From contig JADFXM010000016.1 in the NCBI GenBank assembly GCA_015233565.1, forward strand, positions 1 to 64,000: a stretch of 64,000 nucleotides of DNA. The letters run 5' to 3'. Source of the DNA: Candidatus Rifleibacteriota bacterium. Lineage in GTDB: Bacteria > Muiribacteriota > Ozemobacteria > Ozemobacterales > Ozemobacteraceae. The stretch's first letter is position 1; each line of letters starts with the position of its first letter. The notes below the pieces were generated by a model. That model was given only the letters and a program-made list of their open reading frames with translations. It searched no databases and was not told the origin of the DNA. Below, piece after piece: positions 14,464 through 24,337 of the stretch. The translations under genes and the position numbers were made by a program.

Positions 14464-16371
14464 TTAAATTTGGTCCCTTTCAAGCTCGTGTTTAAGAAGT
14501 TGCTTTTCCCATAGCCGCGCATAATGGCCTCCTAAAGCAATGAGTTTCTCGTGAGACCCTCTTTCTATTATTTTTCCGGAATGCATGTACAAAATCATGT
14601 CTGTTTTTTGAATGGCGGCTAGTCGATGGGAAACTATAATTGATGTACGTTTCAGAGAGTGTTCAAAAAGGTTTTTTAGAATTTTTGTCTCGGTTTCCGC
14701 GTCGACAGCGCTTATTGCATCGTCAATCAGAAGAATGGGGGAGTCCTTGGCAAATGCTCGTGCTAAAGACAATCTCTGTTTTTGTCCTCCGGATAGGTTT
14801 ACCCCTCTTTCTCCCAGCATGGTGCTTATTCCTGATGGAAGAGCATCGATTTCATTCTTGATTTGTGCTATTCGTACGCTTTCAATGATTTTGGGAATAT
14901 CAGTTTCGTTATCCATCCCGAAAGCGATATTATTTGCGATGCTGTCCGAAAAGAGAAAAGTCTCCTGGGGAACGTATGATATCATTCTTCTGAGATTGTA
15001 CAACGAATAGTTCTCAATTCCAATTCCATCGAAAAAAATTGAATTTGCCGGAGCCTTAAAGAATTTGATTAGAAGCATAATTAAAGTGCTTTTCCCCGAA
15101 CCAATCGGGCCTGTAATTCCAAGGGATTTCTCAGGGGAAATTGTAAAGCTGATGTTGTCGAGAGCGGCCTCGTTTGCATCATCATATTTGAAAGACAAAT
15201 TGCGTACTTCAATTTTCCAGGAAGTTGTTTGAGTTGTTTGAGTTGTTTGAGAACTTGAAACAGGCTTATTTTCGCTGGTTGATATTATTTCAGGTTGTGA
15301 ATTGTCAACCTGTTGGGTTTTATCAGTCTGAGAATCAAACTTATTGACTTCTCCTGATTCGATTTCTTGCGCTTTGGGTGGGTCTGTTATCTCAGGTTTC
15401 TGGTTTAGAATTTCAGAACACCGATCGAGCGATGCAAGGCCTCTTTGGAACAGGTTGATAACCATTCCAATGGCTGTCATTGGCCAGACCATTTTCAAAA
15501 GATAAGCCTGGAAAGCGACGAATGAACCGATTGAAATAGCTCCATTTGCAACTTCGATTCCTCCGAAAAGAAGTAATGTGAAAATTCCAAAACCCCACGC
15601 CAGTTCAAGGGATGGGTGAAAAAAAGCGTCGATTTTTGCTAAAGCCAGTGATGCATCCAGATATTTCGCGGCTTGTTCGGAAAAGAGGAAAATTTCCGAT
15701 TTCTCTCGGGCAAAAGCTTTTATTATTCTGATTCCTGAAATATTTTCCTGTACTTTAGCAGAAAAATCGGCAAGTCGTTCTTGTACTTTAGTTGACCTTT
15801 CATGCACTAATCGCCCGACTTTCACTACGAAAAATGGGATAAATGGCAATGGGATCAAAATGTACATCGTAAGCTTTGCTGACAGAGTAAATAGAATAAT
15901 AGGAACTGTTAAAAAGTAGAACAACGCATCCATGAATAGGAGTAGTCCCAGTCCGAACATCGTCCTGGCTTCTTCTATATCACCTGTTAACCTGGACATC
16001 AGTTCCCCGGTTTTCATTCGATTGAAAAATCCGGAAGGAAGCAATTGTACATGTTCGTAAATTTTTTTCCTTAGAAAATATGCTGCCATGTGACTGGTTC
16101 CGATAAAAAACTTTCTCCAGAGGAATCGAAAGAAACCCTGGACAAGTGAGATTAAAAGATAAGCCACCGTTAATTTTAAGAGTAAAACGGCATCCCTGTT
16201 TTTCTCAATACCGTCGATTACGGCTTTTATAATAAGAGGAGGAGAAATGTCGGTTATGTCAGTCACGGCCAAAGAAAGTATTCCGAAAAAGAGAGGTTTT
16301 TTATAATTCAATAAAACCTCGATAAATAGCTTTTTTCCGGTTATTATTTCAGGCGAGCTTTCAGTTTTCAT
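14464..16371 (-). CDS. ABC exporter half-transporter, subunit with degenerate catalytic site
   Basis: Six predicted membrane helices in residues 25-320 are followed by a nucleotide-binding domain with Walker A GPIGSGKST (about 420), signature LSGGQKQRLSLARA and Walker B ILLIDDAIS, where Asp replaces the catalytic Glu. The same substitution marks the degenerate subunit of heterodimeric exporters such as TM287/288, BmrCD and LmrCD. An unusual Gln/Thr/Ser-rich linker (about 345-390, including SSSQTTQTTQTTS) separates the two domains. First gene of the two-gene operon with the downstream subunit. Confidence 0.9.
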   Translation of the reverse strand: MKTESSPEIITGKKLFIEVLLNYKKPLFFGILSLAVTDITDISPPLIIKAVIDGIEKNRDAVLLLKLTVAYLLISLVQGFFRFLWRKFFIGTSHMAAYFLRKKIYEHVQLLPSGFFNRMKTGELMSRLTGDIEEARTMFGLGLLLFMDALFYFLTVPIILFTLSAKLTMYILIPLPFIPFFVVKVGRLVHERSTKVQERLADFSAKVQENISGIRIIKAFAREKSEIFLFSEQAAKYLDASLALAKIDAFFHPSLELAWGFGIFTLLLFGGIEVANGAISIGSFVAFQAYLLKMVWPMTAIGMVINLFQRGLASLDRCSEILNQKPEITDPPKAQEIESGEVNKFDSQTDKTQQVDNSQPEIISTSENKPVSSSQTTQTTQTTSWKIEVRNLSFKYDDANEAALDNISFTISPEKSLGITGPIGSGKSTLIMLLIKFFKAPANSIFFDGIGIENYSLYNLRRMISYVPQETFLFSDSIANNIAFGMDNETDIPKIIESVRIAQIKNEIDALPSGISTMLGERGVNLSGGQKQRLSLARAFAKDSPILLIDDAISAVDAETETKILKNLFEHSLKRTSIIVSHRLAAIQKTDMILYMHSGKIIERGSHEKLIALGGHYARLWEKQLLKHELERDQI

Positions 16372-16707
16372 AAAAGCGACTCACAACCTGTGTGCAATCT
16401 TTGAGAAGATATGAAAAATTGCTGGAAATCATAAAAATTAAACATCCCGAAAAATACTAGCCCCAAAGGCTGCATTAAAGAATAATTGTGATTATTTTCA
16501 CCTTCAAAACTCTAAATATTTCTCACCTTCAGGGAAGCGTGAATAATTAGGGTTATTTGTGAAAGTACAAGAGCAAAGAACCCCGCCAACAATCGTTTGT
16601 GATATTTTGCACTTGGATTTTCTTAAGGTTTTTTTAATTTTTTCACACCTTCAGGGTAAACGCAGTTGCTAGCTTTAATGCGAATCATAGAGAAGAAGTA
16701 AAATAGG
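16372..16707. other. Intergenic region with remnants of a CACCTTCAGGG repeat
   Basis: Two copies of CACCTTCAGGG (near 16523 and 16646) occur in the same orientation, the second within TTTTTTCACACCTTCAGGGT, which matches the sequence flanking the family 3 element at 51958. The area may hold decayed family 3 copies. No gene is supported. Confidence 0.4.
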
Positions 16708-18735
16708 TCACTTGGTATAAACTCTTCTGTAATTCCACCAGGCACCCATGACTTTTTTGTAATAGTCACGTGTTTCGGGGAGCGGGACACGGTCGAGCCT
16801 CGAAAGCACTGGAAGGTGTGCGTAGGGGCCTTCTTCAACTTTTCTCTTAATGTTTCCCTGGCCTCCGTTATAAGCGGCTGCAGCAAGGAACATGTCACCG
16901 GCGAACAATTCCTTCAGATAATTCAGATACCAGACTCCGTATTTGATATTTCTTTCGATGCTCCAGAGCATGTCTGCATGAAATTTTCCGTGCTCCCCAA
17001 CTTTCCCTAAAATCCATTTTCCGGTGGATGGAAGAATCTGCATCAACCCCATAGCGTTGCTTTTGGAGCAGGTTTTGGGATTGAAATGGCTTTCTTCGCG
17101 CATGATTGAAAGTGCCCAATACGGGTCGAGGCGGTATTTTCCAGCTTCTGTCGAAACGTTGCTCCAATAGGCCAATGGATAAAACGCTCGCCAGGCCCAT
17201 GCGGGGAGGTCATTGATGTTCATTCCTCTATCGAGAGTATTTTTGAAAAGTCTTTCAGCAAAAGTAACAAGTTGTTGGCAATCACCTATAGTGGTCATCA
17301 ATTCGATAATCGCGCGAAAGACACTCAGTTCGCAGGCTGGATTATCGGTTAAAAAGCGCATTTCCTCTTTGGCATATTCAGCAAAAGGAGTTTTAAATAA
17401 AATCTTCCATTTTGCCAACCGTTTTTGTACAGATTCGGGCATGGGAGTATTGATTTCCCGCAAATCAAGCTTGGAATTTCTGATTTCAGGATCTAACCAG
17501 TAAAGGAAAAATGAATTGGGATATCTTTCGTCGAGAATGTCGAGTAGTTTTTTGCCTTTTTCGGTTGTATTTCCGTAAACTACCGAAGCGTATCCTAAAG
17601 CGTCATCTGCACGATAGTGGCCAGGGAAATGGTCTGCCAGCAGCATGAAATAACTCACGGCTTCTTTGAGTTTGCCAGTGTCATATCGCTCGATTCCCAT
17701 TTCAAAAAGATGCCCCGGAAATAATGAAATCTTAGGGGCGTTTTCAACAAGCCAGGTGGCACAACGGATTGCTTTGTCATCCTGAAGAACTGAAAATGCG
17801 GAGCGCATCATGCGATAATTTGCTGCAACCATATCTACTGGTGGTTTTCCCCACGAAATAGCATGCTCAAAATCATCGACTGCCTGTTGATGTCGATTTG
17901 AAAAATGAAGTAAATCTCCTCTAACCTGGTAGGCAAGAGCTCTTACAGCAGGTTGTATAGAAGGGTAGGTGATAATTTTGTCCAATAATTGAAGTGCCCG
18001 ATCCTTTTTCCCCGAAACTCTTAGCGCATCTGCCTGCAGGACAACGATAAAAGATTCGTTTCCCGGACCGAGTGCCTGCGTGAAAGGTTGATACCCGGCC
18101 AGAAAATTGTCGTCCAGGCCAACCCCAAATGAGAGTCGCAGGACTTCAACCCACTGTTCGGGTGTGAAACGCCAGTTGGTGGGCATCGAATAGATTCGTT
18201 TGAACAGGTTTTGGGTTTCCTTAACTTCCTGATAAAAGGAACTGTCAGACCGGTATTCCTGAAGGGACTCAAGTGCAATTTTTGCCAATTCGGGGGAGCC
18301 GGGTGCCAGAAGATTGAGAATTTCCTCCAGCGCTCTTCCTCTGGTGAATGAGGTTGGAAGCTTTTTGGCGATTAGGTACAACTCGTTAAATGATGATGAG
18401 TTAACCGCTTTAGTTTTCAACAGAACGTAATTCAAACCGGCTTTTTTGGCAAACCATGAATCAGGATAAGAACTGAGTAATTTTGAATAAACTCTGATAG
18501 CCTGGTCGTTGGCTCCCGCTTCCTTGAGGGATTCAGCCAAAAGAAATAATCGCATATCTTCCAACGTTGAATTGGAAGTTTCAATCGAAAGTTTTTGCGC
18601 CAGAATGGAATGTCTTCCTTGTTCTTTCAGAGAAAAAAACTCCCCAAGCCTGTCTTCGAAGTAGCCCCAAACCCCTTGAATCGAAGCTGAAAACACGATT
18701 ACCAAAACAAAGAAATTGGATTTGAATCTGTTCAT
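16708..18735 (-). CDS. Slt70-like soluble lytic murein transglycosylase
   Basis: A signal peptide (MNRFKSNFFVLVIVFSASIQ) is followed by about 480 residues of helical TPR-like repeats and a C-terminal SLT catalytic domain. The domain shows the family motifs in order: catalytic Glu in SIMREESHFNP (near 548), NAMGLMQILPSTG and AAAYNGGQGN. It should cleave the glycan strand of peptidoglycan with 1,6-anhydro product formation in the periplasm. Length and domain order match Slt70. Start 18735 has AAGGAAAG 5-6 bases upstream. The neighbouring genes give no further hint about its partners. Confidence 0.92.
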   Translation of the reverse strand: MNRFKSNFFVLVIVFSASIQGVWGYFEDRLGEFFSLKEQGRHSILAQKLSIETSNSTLEDMRLFLLAESLKEAGANDQAIRVYSKLLSSYPDSWFAKKAGLNYVLLKTKAVNSSSFNELYLIAKKLPTSFTRGRALEEILNLLAPGSPELAKIALESLQEYRSDSSFYQEVKETQNLFKRIYSMPTNWRFTPEQWVEVLRLSFGVGLDDNFLAGYQPFTQALGPGNESFIVVLQADALRVSGKKDRALQLLDKIITYPSIQPAVRALAYQVRGDLLHFSNRHQQAVDDFEHAISWGKPPVDMVAANYRMMRSAFSVLQDDKAIRCATWLVENAPKISLFPGHLFEMGIERYDTGKLKEAVSYFMLLADHFPGHYRADDALGYASVVYGNTTEKGKKLLDILDERYPNSFFLYWLDPEIRNSKLDLREINTPMPESVQKRLAKWKILFKTPFAEYAKEEMRFLTDNPACELSVFRAIIELMTTIGDCQQLVTFAERLFKNTLDRGMNINDLPAWAWRAFYPLAYWSNVSTEAGKYRLDPYWALSIMREESHFNPKTCSKSNAMGLMQILPSTGKWILGKVGEHGKFHADMLWSIERNIKYGVWYLNYLKELFAGDMFLAAAAYNGGQGNIKRKVEEGPYAHLPVLSRLDRVPLPETRDYYKKVMGAWWNYRRVYTK

Positions 18736-19032
18736 ACTCTTTCCTTTTTCCCTCTGGAAATTTGGTCAAAAGGGTATTCCAATTCAAGGTAAAATGCAAA
18801 TCAAAAATGACACTGAAGCAAATTCGCCGAAAAATTTTGGTAAAAGAAAGCAGAAGGGGCAATTTTGGCAAAAAAAAGAGGCTATTCCCAATAGAATCTC
18901 CGTTTTAAAGCTGGTTTTAAGGAAAACTGGCCAGCTACTTTCATACAGTGTCTCAAAAATTCAGATTTTTGATAATAGGATTCATGAGAACACCAATTTT
19001 AAAAAAAAGAATCAAACTCCAAAAACATAATA
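18736..19032. other. Intergenic stretch upstream of the transglycosylase gene
   Basis: Very A-rich on the plus strand, with short ORFs that have no ribosome sites. It should hold the promoter of the transglycosylase gene. No other structure is apparent before the repeat that begins at 19033. Confidence 0.35.
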
Positions 19033-19248
19033 ATACCAATCCCAAAGATTTCGTTCGTCCCCGCTGCTTCATTCTTCCAATCTTCGTTCGCGTTATTTCA
19101 CTTTAAAAGGAAAGAATACTTCTATTATTCAATAGGCTATTTGGGTTTTGTAATAAATTCCATTTTTTCAACGTGAATTAACTGATGTTGCAGTCATTTG
19201 AAAAATTCGACTTCTCGAGAAGATGAATGGATTTTTTGGGATTGGTAT
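19033..19248. repeat. Family 1 element, copy c (216 bp)
   Basis: The ends ATACCAATCCCAAA and TTTGGGATTGGTAT are perfect 14-base inverted repeats. The interior only partly resembles the other family 1 copies, so this may be a subfamily that shares ends. It lies in the gap between the transglycosylase and propeller genes. Confidence 0.8.
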
Positions 19249-19455
19249 AACTTTCTGGAAGGTGCATCAAAAGCGATCGATTTTCAAGTAATCAAATATT
19301 TCACAGTTTGTGAGGGGAGTCGAAGTGCTTTTTAATAGAGGCATACCTTTGACCTGTCTTATGTCAATCGACGTTGTGATAAAAATTTCTTTGATTTATA
19401 ATGATTTCCTGAAAATTGAAAATTAGTATTAAATTTTGTTGATTGGATTAATACT

Positions 19456-22014
19456 ATGCAAATACTTTTTACAAAAGTTTTTTTTTCCATTTCTTGTTTC
19501 GTTAAAGATGGCTTTTTTCAAACACTTCTAAATAAGAATTTTTTCAAGGCTCCTTTGAATCAAAAAAAATCACAACATATTTCACAAGAGTCACAGCTGT
19601 CATTTGCGGTAATCATTTTCGTACTTGCCGGATTCCTTTCTTGCACATCTCCGTCTTTTTGCAATACCTGGGTAAATTATTCTCCTCCTGCACCGGATAA
19701 AAAAGAAGCGCTGGCAGTTTTAACTGATTCACTTTCCACATGGGTTGGTTATTCTAATTATGGGGTGGTTTGTTATGACGTGGATGGCTATGTTAAATAT
19801 TCAATTACCCCCAAAGAAGGTTTGCCAAGCGGAAATGTTACAAGTTTGGCCATACGCGACAAGGAATTGTGGATTGGAACTTCTGATGGTTTGGTTTGTC
19901 GTGGAGAAGTCGGGGGAATCAGGGTTTTCACTGTCAAAGAAGGTCTTCCCGACAACGGAATAACTTGTCTAAGTCTGATCGGTTCAACTATTTATGCTGG
20001 TACAATGAAAGGATTGGTCAAGTTTTCTGGGGACTCTTCGCAGTTTTTTGACGAAACCCAGGGACTTCCGTCAGCCCATATTACGGCCATAGCGCCGTGT
20101 GAAGGGGGGGCGGTCGTCGGGACGACAAAAGGATGGGCGATAATGAAGGGTTCCGTTTTCGAAGCGCACACTGTAACTAATGACGGGTTGCCATTCGAAT
20201 GGATATCAGCAGTTTCTTACTTTAAAATGAGTAAATCCGCGATGGGTGAGGATACCACCACGGATGAGAACTGGTACATTCTTGGAACAGCTGGCTCCGG
20301 ATTACTGATCTATCGTGGTGGAAAATACAAGGTAATACGGAAAAATGATGATGGCCCTGGTAGCGATTGGATCTCATCCATGCAGTTTGAGCCGGAAAAC
20401 CGGGAAATGTGGATTGGAACCAAAGATGGGCTTTGCTGCTGGGATACAGTTAACGGTAAATGGAAGAAATATAATACTCAGAATTCGGGGCTCATATCCG
20501 ACAAAATTGCTCAGGTAAGCGTTTTTTCCGTGGACCATTCTATTACCGATTACGAAATTCTCAAATCAAAGAATGGAAAATGCAGCGGTTGTCCGATTTG
20601 TTGTGGTTCGAACTCGACGAGTCCGACTTCAACTGATGATTCTTCGAACCCGAAGCCGCAGCAACCTTCCGGTCTTCGTCCAGGAGGGGCAGATGGACCT
20701 CCTGTCGTGGAGACTTCTAATACAACTTCCACGGCTGTACAAACTGCCGGGGACGCTCGTGGGGCAAAAATTTGTCCTGAATGCTGGAAAATTCCGCTCA
20801 ATTTTAAGCCGAGAAAATTGCAGCGTATTCAGACCTGGGTTGGAATAGCTACCGATGAAGGGGCGAACCTTCTGAAGGAAAAGAAGCTTTCACATATCGG
20901 CCAGGGAAGCTTCTATTGCTACCTGACAAATAAAAGCTGGGAAGTAAAAGGAATTGGTATTGGATTAGATCAAGTATGGGCTGGAGAGTGGACTAAAGGT
21001 CTTATGCGGCAGCGTCCACCTATTCAAGGGTTCTTATATTATTTTGTTCCGACCCGTCTCCAGTTTTTTCATGTTTCCTCCGAGCCGAACCCCAATGATT
21101 TTCCATTGGTTATTAATACTTTGTCAACAAATATTGAAGGCAAGCCCATCGCCGGAGGATATTCAGTCGGAATGGGTGGTGCTACTGTTTATGATCCTGC
21201 GTCAGAAACCTGGACTTCTTACGGAACTCGCCAAGGGTTGTCTGACCCTGACGTAAGGTGCATCTATAGGAAAGGTGACGGTTTGGTTGTAGGTACAGGT
21301 CGAGGAAATTGTACCGGTTGTGTATTTTGTTTTCAGGATGGCCGATTCGAAGAGGTTTCAAGGAAAGGGTTGAGTGTAACCGCCCTCCAGTCAATGTTCA
21401 AAAGACCTGTAACATGCCTTTCTGCAGATGGTGACAAAATTTTCGTCGGGACAAGCGGCGATGGGGTTTATGTTTTCGATGGAGATTCATGGACCCGAAT
21501 GGATTCGTTGAATACGAAAGGATTGTCTTCTGATGACATTAATGCGATTGCCTATCGGGGCAGCGTTTTGTATGTTGGAACAAACAAGGGTTTGGATTGT
21601 TTTGGTCCGAATAATAGTTATCTTCACGTAAATATTACTGATTTTAATGCCAATTCCAACATTGTGCAATGTCTTCTATGGGATGACACAGAAGGAGATG
21701 GTGAGGAACTAGTCCTTTGGGTCGGTCATCAAGACGGACTCCTCAGAATATCGAAAGCTGCGGGATTATGGGCCCATGGCGGAATCCCGCACTGTGGTCC
21801 GACTCCCGGAAGTTTTTTCTGGCCAGCATATGGCAGAAACAGTGAAAATACTGGTGGAGCAGTTTATGGAATGGTGTGGAACGCAAGTCCTGATCCTGAT
21901 TACGACAAATGTCCTTACGATGGCCTTCCTGAGGGAGATGTTACCGCATTGGCTTACGATGATTTCAATCTGTGGATTGGTACAAAAAACGGTTTGGGTC
22001 GGTTGAGAAAGTGA
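19456..22014 (+). CDS. Large secreted protein with two-component-regulator-type beta-propeller repeats (852 aa)
   Basis: Residues about 80-850 contain many repeats of the type WIGTxDGL/VCR..., for example KELWIGTSDGLVC, REMWIGTKDGLCC and FNLWIGTKNGLGRL, the signature of Reg_prop propeller blades. The N-terminus is atypically long; a hydrophobic segment VIIFVLAGFLSC (about 53-65) looks like a signal or lipoprotein anchor, so the true start may lie downstream of 19456. Between blades lies a Cys-rich, Pro/Ser/Thr-rich insert (CSGCPICC near 375, CPECW near 438) and later a CTGCVFC motif, which could bind metal or form disulphides. No kinase or effector domain follows, so this is a stand-alone propeller. 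Confidence 0.8.
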   Translation: MQILFTKVFFSISCFVKDGFFQTLLNKNFFKAPLNQKKSQHISQESQLSFAVIIFVLAGFLSCTSPSFCNTWVNYSPPAPDKKEALAVLTDSLSTWVGYSNYGVVCYDVDGYVKYSITPKEGLPSGNVTSLAIRDKELWIGTSDGLVCRGEVGGIRVFTVKEGLPDNGITCLSLIGSTIYAGTMKGLVKFSGDSSQFFDETQGLPSAHITAIAPCEGGAVVGTTKGWAIMKGSVFEAHTVTNDGLPFEWISAVSYFKMSKSAMGEDTTTDENWYILGTAGSGLLIYRGGKYKVIRKNDDGPGSDWISSMQFEPENREMWIGTKDGLCCWDTVNGKWKKYNTQNSGLISDKIAQVSVFSVDHSITDYEILKSKNGKCSGCPICCGSNSTSPTSTDDSSNPKPQQPSGLRPGGADGPPVVETSNTTSTAVQTAGDARGAKICPECWKIPLNFKPRKLQRIQTWVGIATDEGANLLKEKKLSHIGQGSFYCYLTNKSWEVKGIGIGLDQVWAGEWTKGLMRQRPPIQGFLYYFVPTRLQFFHVSSEPNPNDFPLVINTLSTNIEGKPIAGGYSVGMGGATVYDPASETWTSYGTRQGLSDPDVRCIYRKGDGLVVGTGRGNCTGCVFCFQDGRFEEVSRKGLSVTALQSMFKRPVTCLSADGDKIFVGTSGDGVYVFDGDSWTRMDSLNTKGLSSDDINAIAYRGSVLYVGTNKGLDCFGPNNSYLHVNITDFNANSNIVQCLLWDDTEGDGEELVLWVGHQDGLLRISKAAGLWAHGGIPHCGPTPGSFFWPAYGRNSENTGGAVYGMVWNASPDPDYDKCPYDGLPEGDVTALAYDDFNLWIGTKNGLGRLRK

Positions 22015-22023
22015 ATGTTAATT

Positions 22024-22240
22024 ATACCAATCCCAAAAAATACCTGCGCTTCCCCAAGGACTTTGATTTGACCAAAATGAAAAGGGACCGCTTTATTCTC
22101 CAGGAAAAAACGAAATTTTCGGGAAAATAAGGATCCCTTACTGGATGGTTGAAACATTCATTTCTGTCAGAAAAAATCTGATTTTACGCAGATCTGAAGC
22201 GAGAAACAAGGCGTATGAACGAACTAATTGGAATTGGTAT
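22024..22240 (+). repeat. Family 1 element, copy d (217 bp)
   Basis: Ends are ATACCAATCCCAAAAAAT and CTAATTGGAATTGGTAT. It aligns along its length with copy a read on the minus strand, sharing ACTGGATGGTTGAA.CATTC and the ATGAACGAACTA block. It begins 10 bases after the propeller gene stop. Confidence 0.88.
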
Positions 22241-22286
22241 TATTGAGTTTGGTGTGTGTTTTTTATGTAATGGTTCTGGCCGATTC

Positions 22287-23066
22287 TCACTTTACCAGGC
22301 GCTTGTGCATGAATTTGCGGGAGAGAATTACGCTTGAAGTAAGCCAGATTCCAAAAATAAAAAATGCTTTAGTTGCGAACGGCAACCCCAGAGTGAAACC
22401 GCGAATGATTGAAACTACCGAGGTGAGTGGTAGCAGCCAAGCAAAATGCTGAAGGATGGCAGGCATCTGGCCCAAGGGGAAAAAAATTCCACAGAATAAA
22501 AACATGGGAAAAATGAAAAGAAACTGTGGGTAAGAAATATCGTCAATAGTGGCAGAACGAGCGGCTGTTAAAAGTCCCAATCCGGCAAAAGTCATTGCAA
22601 AGAGGAATACAGCCGGAACGGACATCAGAGACCCAATAATACTGAATTCTCCGCTAAGAGCACCAATCAAGAGAACTATGCTTGCCGAAAAAGCCGCTTT
22701 GGATGCATCCCAGAGGAGTTCGGCCCAAAGGATTTCGGAAAGTGTAATTGGGGTCATTGCAATGGAATTAAAAACTTTTTGATAGTACATCCTGACAAAA
22801 CCACCATACGCAGCTTCAAAAAATCCCTGAAAAAGAACGGTTTGTGCCACTACTCCCGCGAAAACGAACTGTCGGTAAGTGAGCTTTATTCCCTCGATTT
22901 CGATACCTCCAACCATTCCTCCAACTCCAAAACCGAATGAGAGAAGGTAAAGAAGCGGCTCAACAAAAGTGGTGATTATTGCAAAAACGATGTTCTTCCG
23001 GTAAAATGCAAAATATCTTAACCAGACACATTTTATTGCCCAAAAACTTTCCAAAAGACTTTCCAT
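22287..23066 (-). CDS. ABC-2 type transporter permease, NodJ/DrrB-like
   Basis: A 259-residue membrane protein with about six predicted helices and NodJ-like features: TTFVEPLLYLLSFGFGVG near the N-terminus, AGVVAQTVLFQGFFEAAYG in the middle, and PMFLFCGIFFPLGQMP then HFAWLLPLTSVVSIIRGF near the end. It partners the ATPase encoded upstream on the same strand. Such exporters move glycolipids, antibiotics or polysaccharide; the substrate here is unknown. Start 23066 is the only clear ATG preceding the first helix. Confidence 0.88.
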   Translation of the reverse strand: MESLLESFWAIKCVWLRYFAFYRKNIVFAIITTFVEPLLYLLSFGFGVGGMVGGIEIEGIKLTYRQFVFAGVVAQTVLFQGFFEAAYGGFVRMYYQKVFNSIAMTPITLSEILWAELLWDASKAAFSASIVLLIGALSGEFSIIGSLMSVPAVFLFAMTFAGLGLLTAARSATIDDISYPQFLFIFPMFLFCGIFFPLGQMPAILQHFAWLLPLTSVVSIIRGFTLGLPFATKAFFIFGIWLTSSVILSRKFMHKRLVK

Positions 23067-23337
23067 TTTTTTCTCCGAATTAATAAGCGATAGTGTTCAG
23101 AAAGCCAATAAGTTAAGAAATTGATCGTATCAAACCTATCGTTATAATTTTTTAGGCTCTTAGCATAGTGAAAGCGCCCATTTGGGCTATGCCCAATGAC
23201 CAGGAGTCATTCGCAATGGAATAATTTAGTACATTGCAATGGTAGACTTTCTGAATAACTGATTTAAATTTATTGAATGCGATAAAATACATTGGCGAAC
23301 TTTAGTATAATAGCAAATTTTTACCAGCTTCATCAAT

Positions 23338-24189
23338 TCACGAGAGTGGAGAAGATAGCTCTCTTTCACTTTCCGCGTTATCTTTGGAAAGAGCTTCCCC
23401 TGTGATTTTTAAATAGACATCTTCCAGGTTCGGAGGTCTTTTCCATTTCAGGCCTGGTCGGATCTCTTCCTCGACCATTTCGTTTGCAATATGCTTTTGA
23501 ATTAGATTTTTTGGGGATTCGCAGTCTAAAATTTCACCCATGTACATGATTGCAACCCGGTCGCAAAGTCTTTCAGCTTCTTCGATATAATGTGTGGAGA
23601 TCAAAACTGCGCCGCCATCACGACGAAATTGTTCAATCAGACTCCATAGAAATCTTCTAACTTCCGGATCCAAACCTGTGGTTGGTTCGTCCAGTACAAG
23701 AAGCCTGGGGTTGGAAATCAACGCTCTGGCGACCTGTAATCTTCGTCTCATTCCTCCGGATAATTCTTCAATCCAGTTCTTGCTTTTATCTGCAATTTTA
23801 AACTCCTCAAGAAGCTTTTGGGCCCGATTTTCGGCTTCAGAGGTTGGAATTTTGAAATAAGATGCATAGCGAACCATTTGGTCAAAAACGGTAAAATCAG
23901 AATCAAGGGTGTCATCTTGTGGGCAGACTCCAAGATATTGTCGTGCTAATTTGGGTTGGGTGTGTGGATCGTAGTCCAGGATTTTTACTGAACCGCCGGA
24001 CGTTGGATAAAAACCTGTGATGCAATGCATAGATGTTGATTTTCCGGCACCATTCGGGCCGAGAAGACCAAAACATTCATTTTGTTTAATTTCAAACGAA
24101 ATTCCTTTTACGGCCCAGAAGAGTTGTTCGTCTCTTCCCCGGTAGGCTTTCTTCAAGTTTTCAACTTTTAGTGGAATAGCAGAATCCAA
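23338..24189 (-). CDS. ABC transporter ATPase, NodI-like, probable TTG start
   Basis: Residues of the nucleotide-binding domain show Walker A GPNGAGKST, Q-loop CPQDDTL, signature LSGGMRRRLQVARAL, Walker B LLVLDEPTTGLDPEVR and the His switch STHYIEEAERL, close to NodI/DrrA. The frame is open back to an ATG at 24363, but that upstream part overlaps a family 1 repeat fragment and reads as Cys-rich junk. TTG at 24189 has GGAG 6 bases upstream and begins LDSAIPLKVENLKKAY, exactly where the domain starts, so I take it as the start (283 aa). It acts with the permease downstream, 271 bp away, a wide gap for an operon pair. Confidence 0.85.
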   Translation of the reverse strand: MDSAIPLKVENLKKAYRGRDEQLFWAVKGISFEIKQNECFGLLGPNGAGKSTSMHCITGFYPTSGGSVKILDYDPHTQPKLARQYLGVCPQDDTLDSDFTVFDQMVRYASYFKIPTSEAENRAQKLLEEFKIADKSKNWIEELSGGMRRRLQVARALISNPRLLVLDEPTTGLDPEVRRFLWSLIEQFRRDGGAVLISTHYIEEAERLCDRVAIMYMGEILDCESPKNLIQKHIANEMVEEEIRPGLKWKRPPNLEDVYLKITGEALSKDNAESERELSSPLS

Positions 24190-24337
24190 TTTTTGCTCCA
24201 ATATTGTGGAATTTAGATGTTTGATCTTTTGTAATTTGCCAGAAACAGCATGATTGTAGCATATGATGAGGGAAATTTCAACAAACTGCCTTTCACAACA
24301 GCAACCAAGAGTAAATTCATATTGACATTGGCAATTA

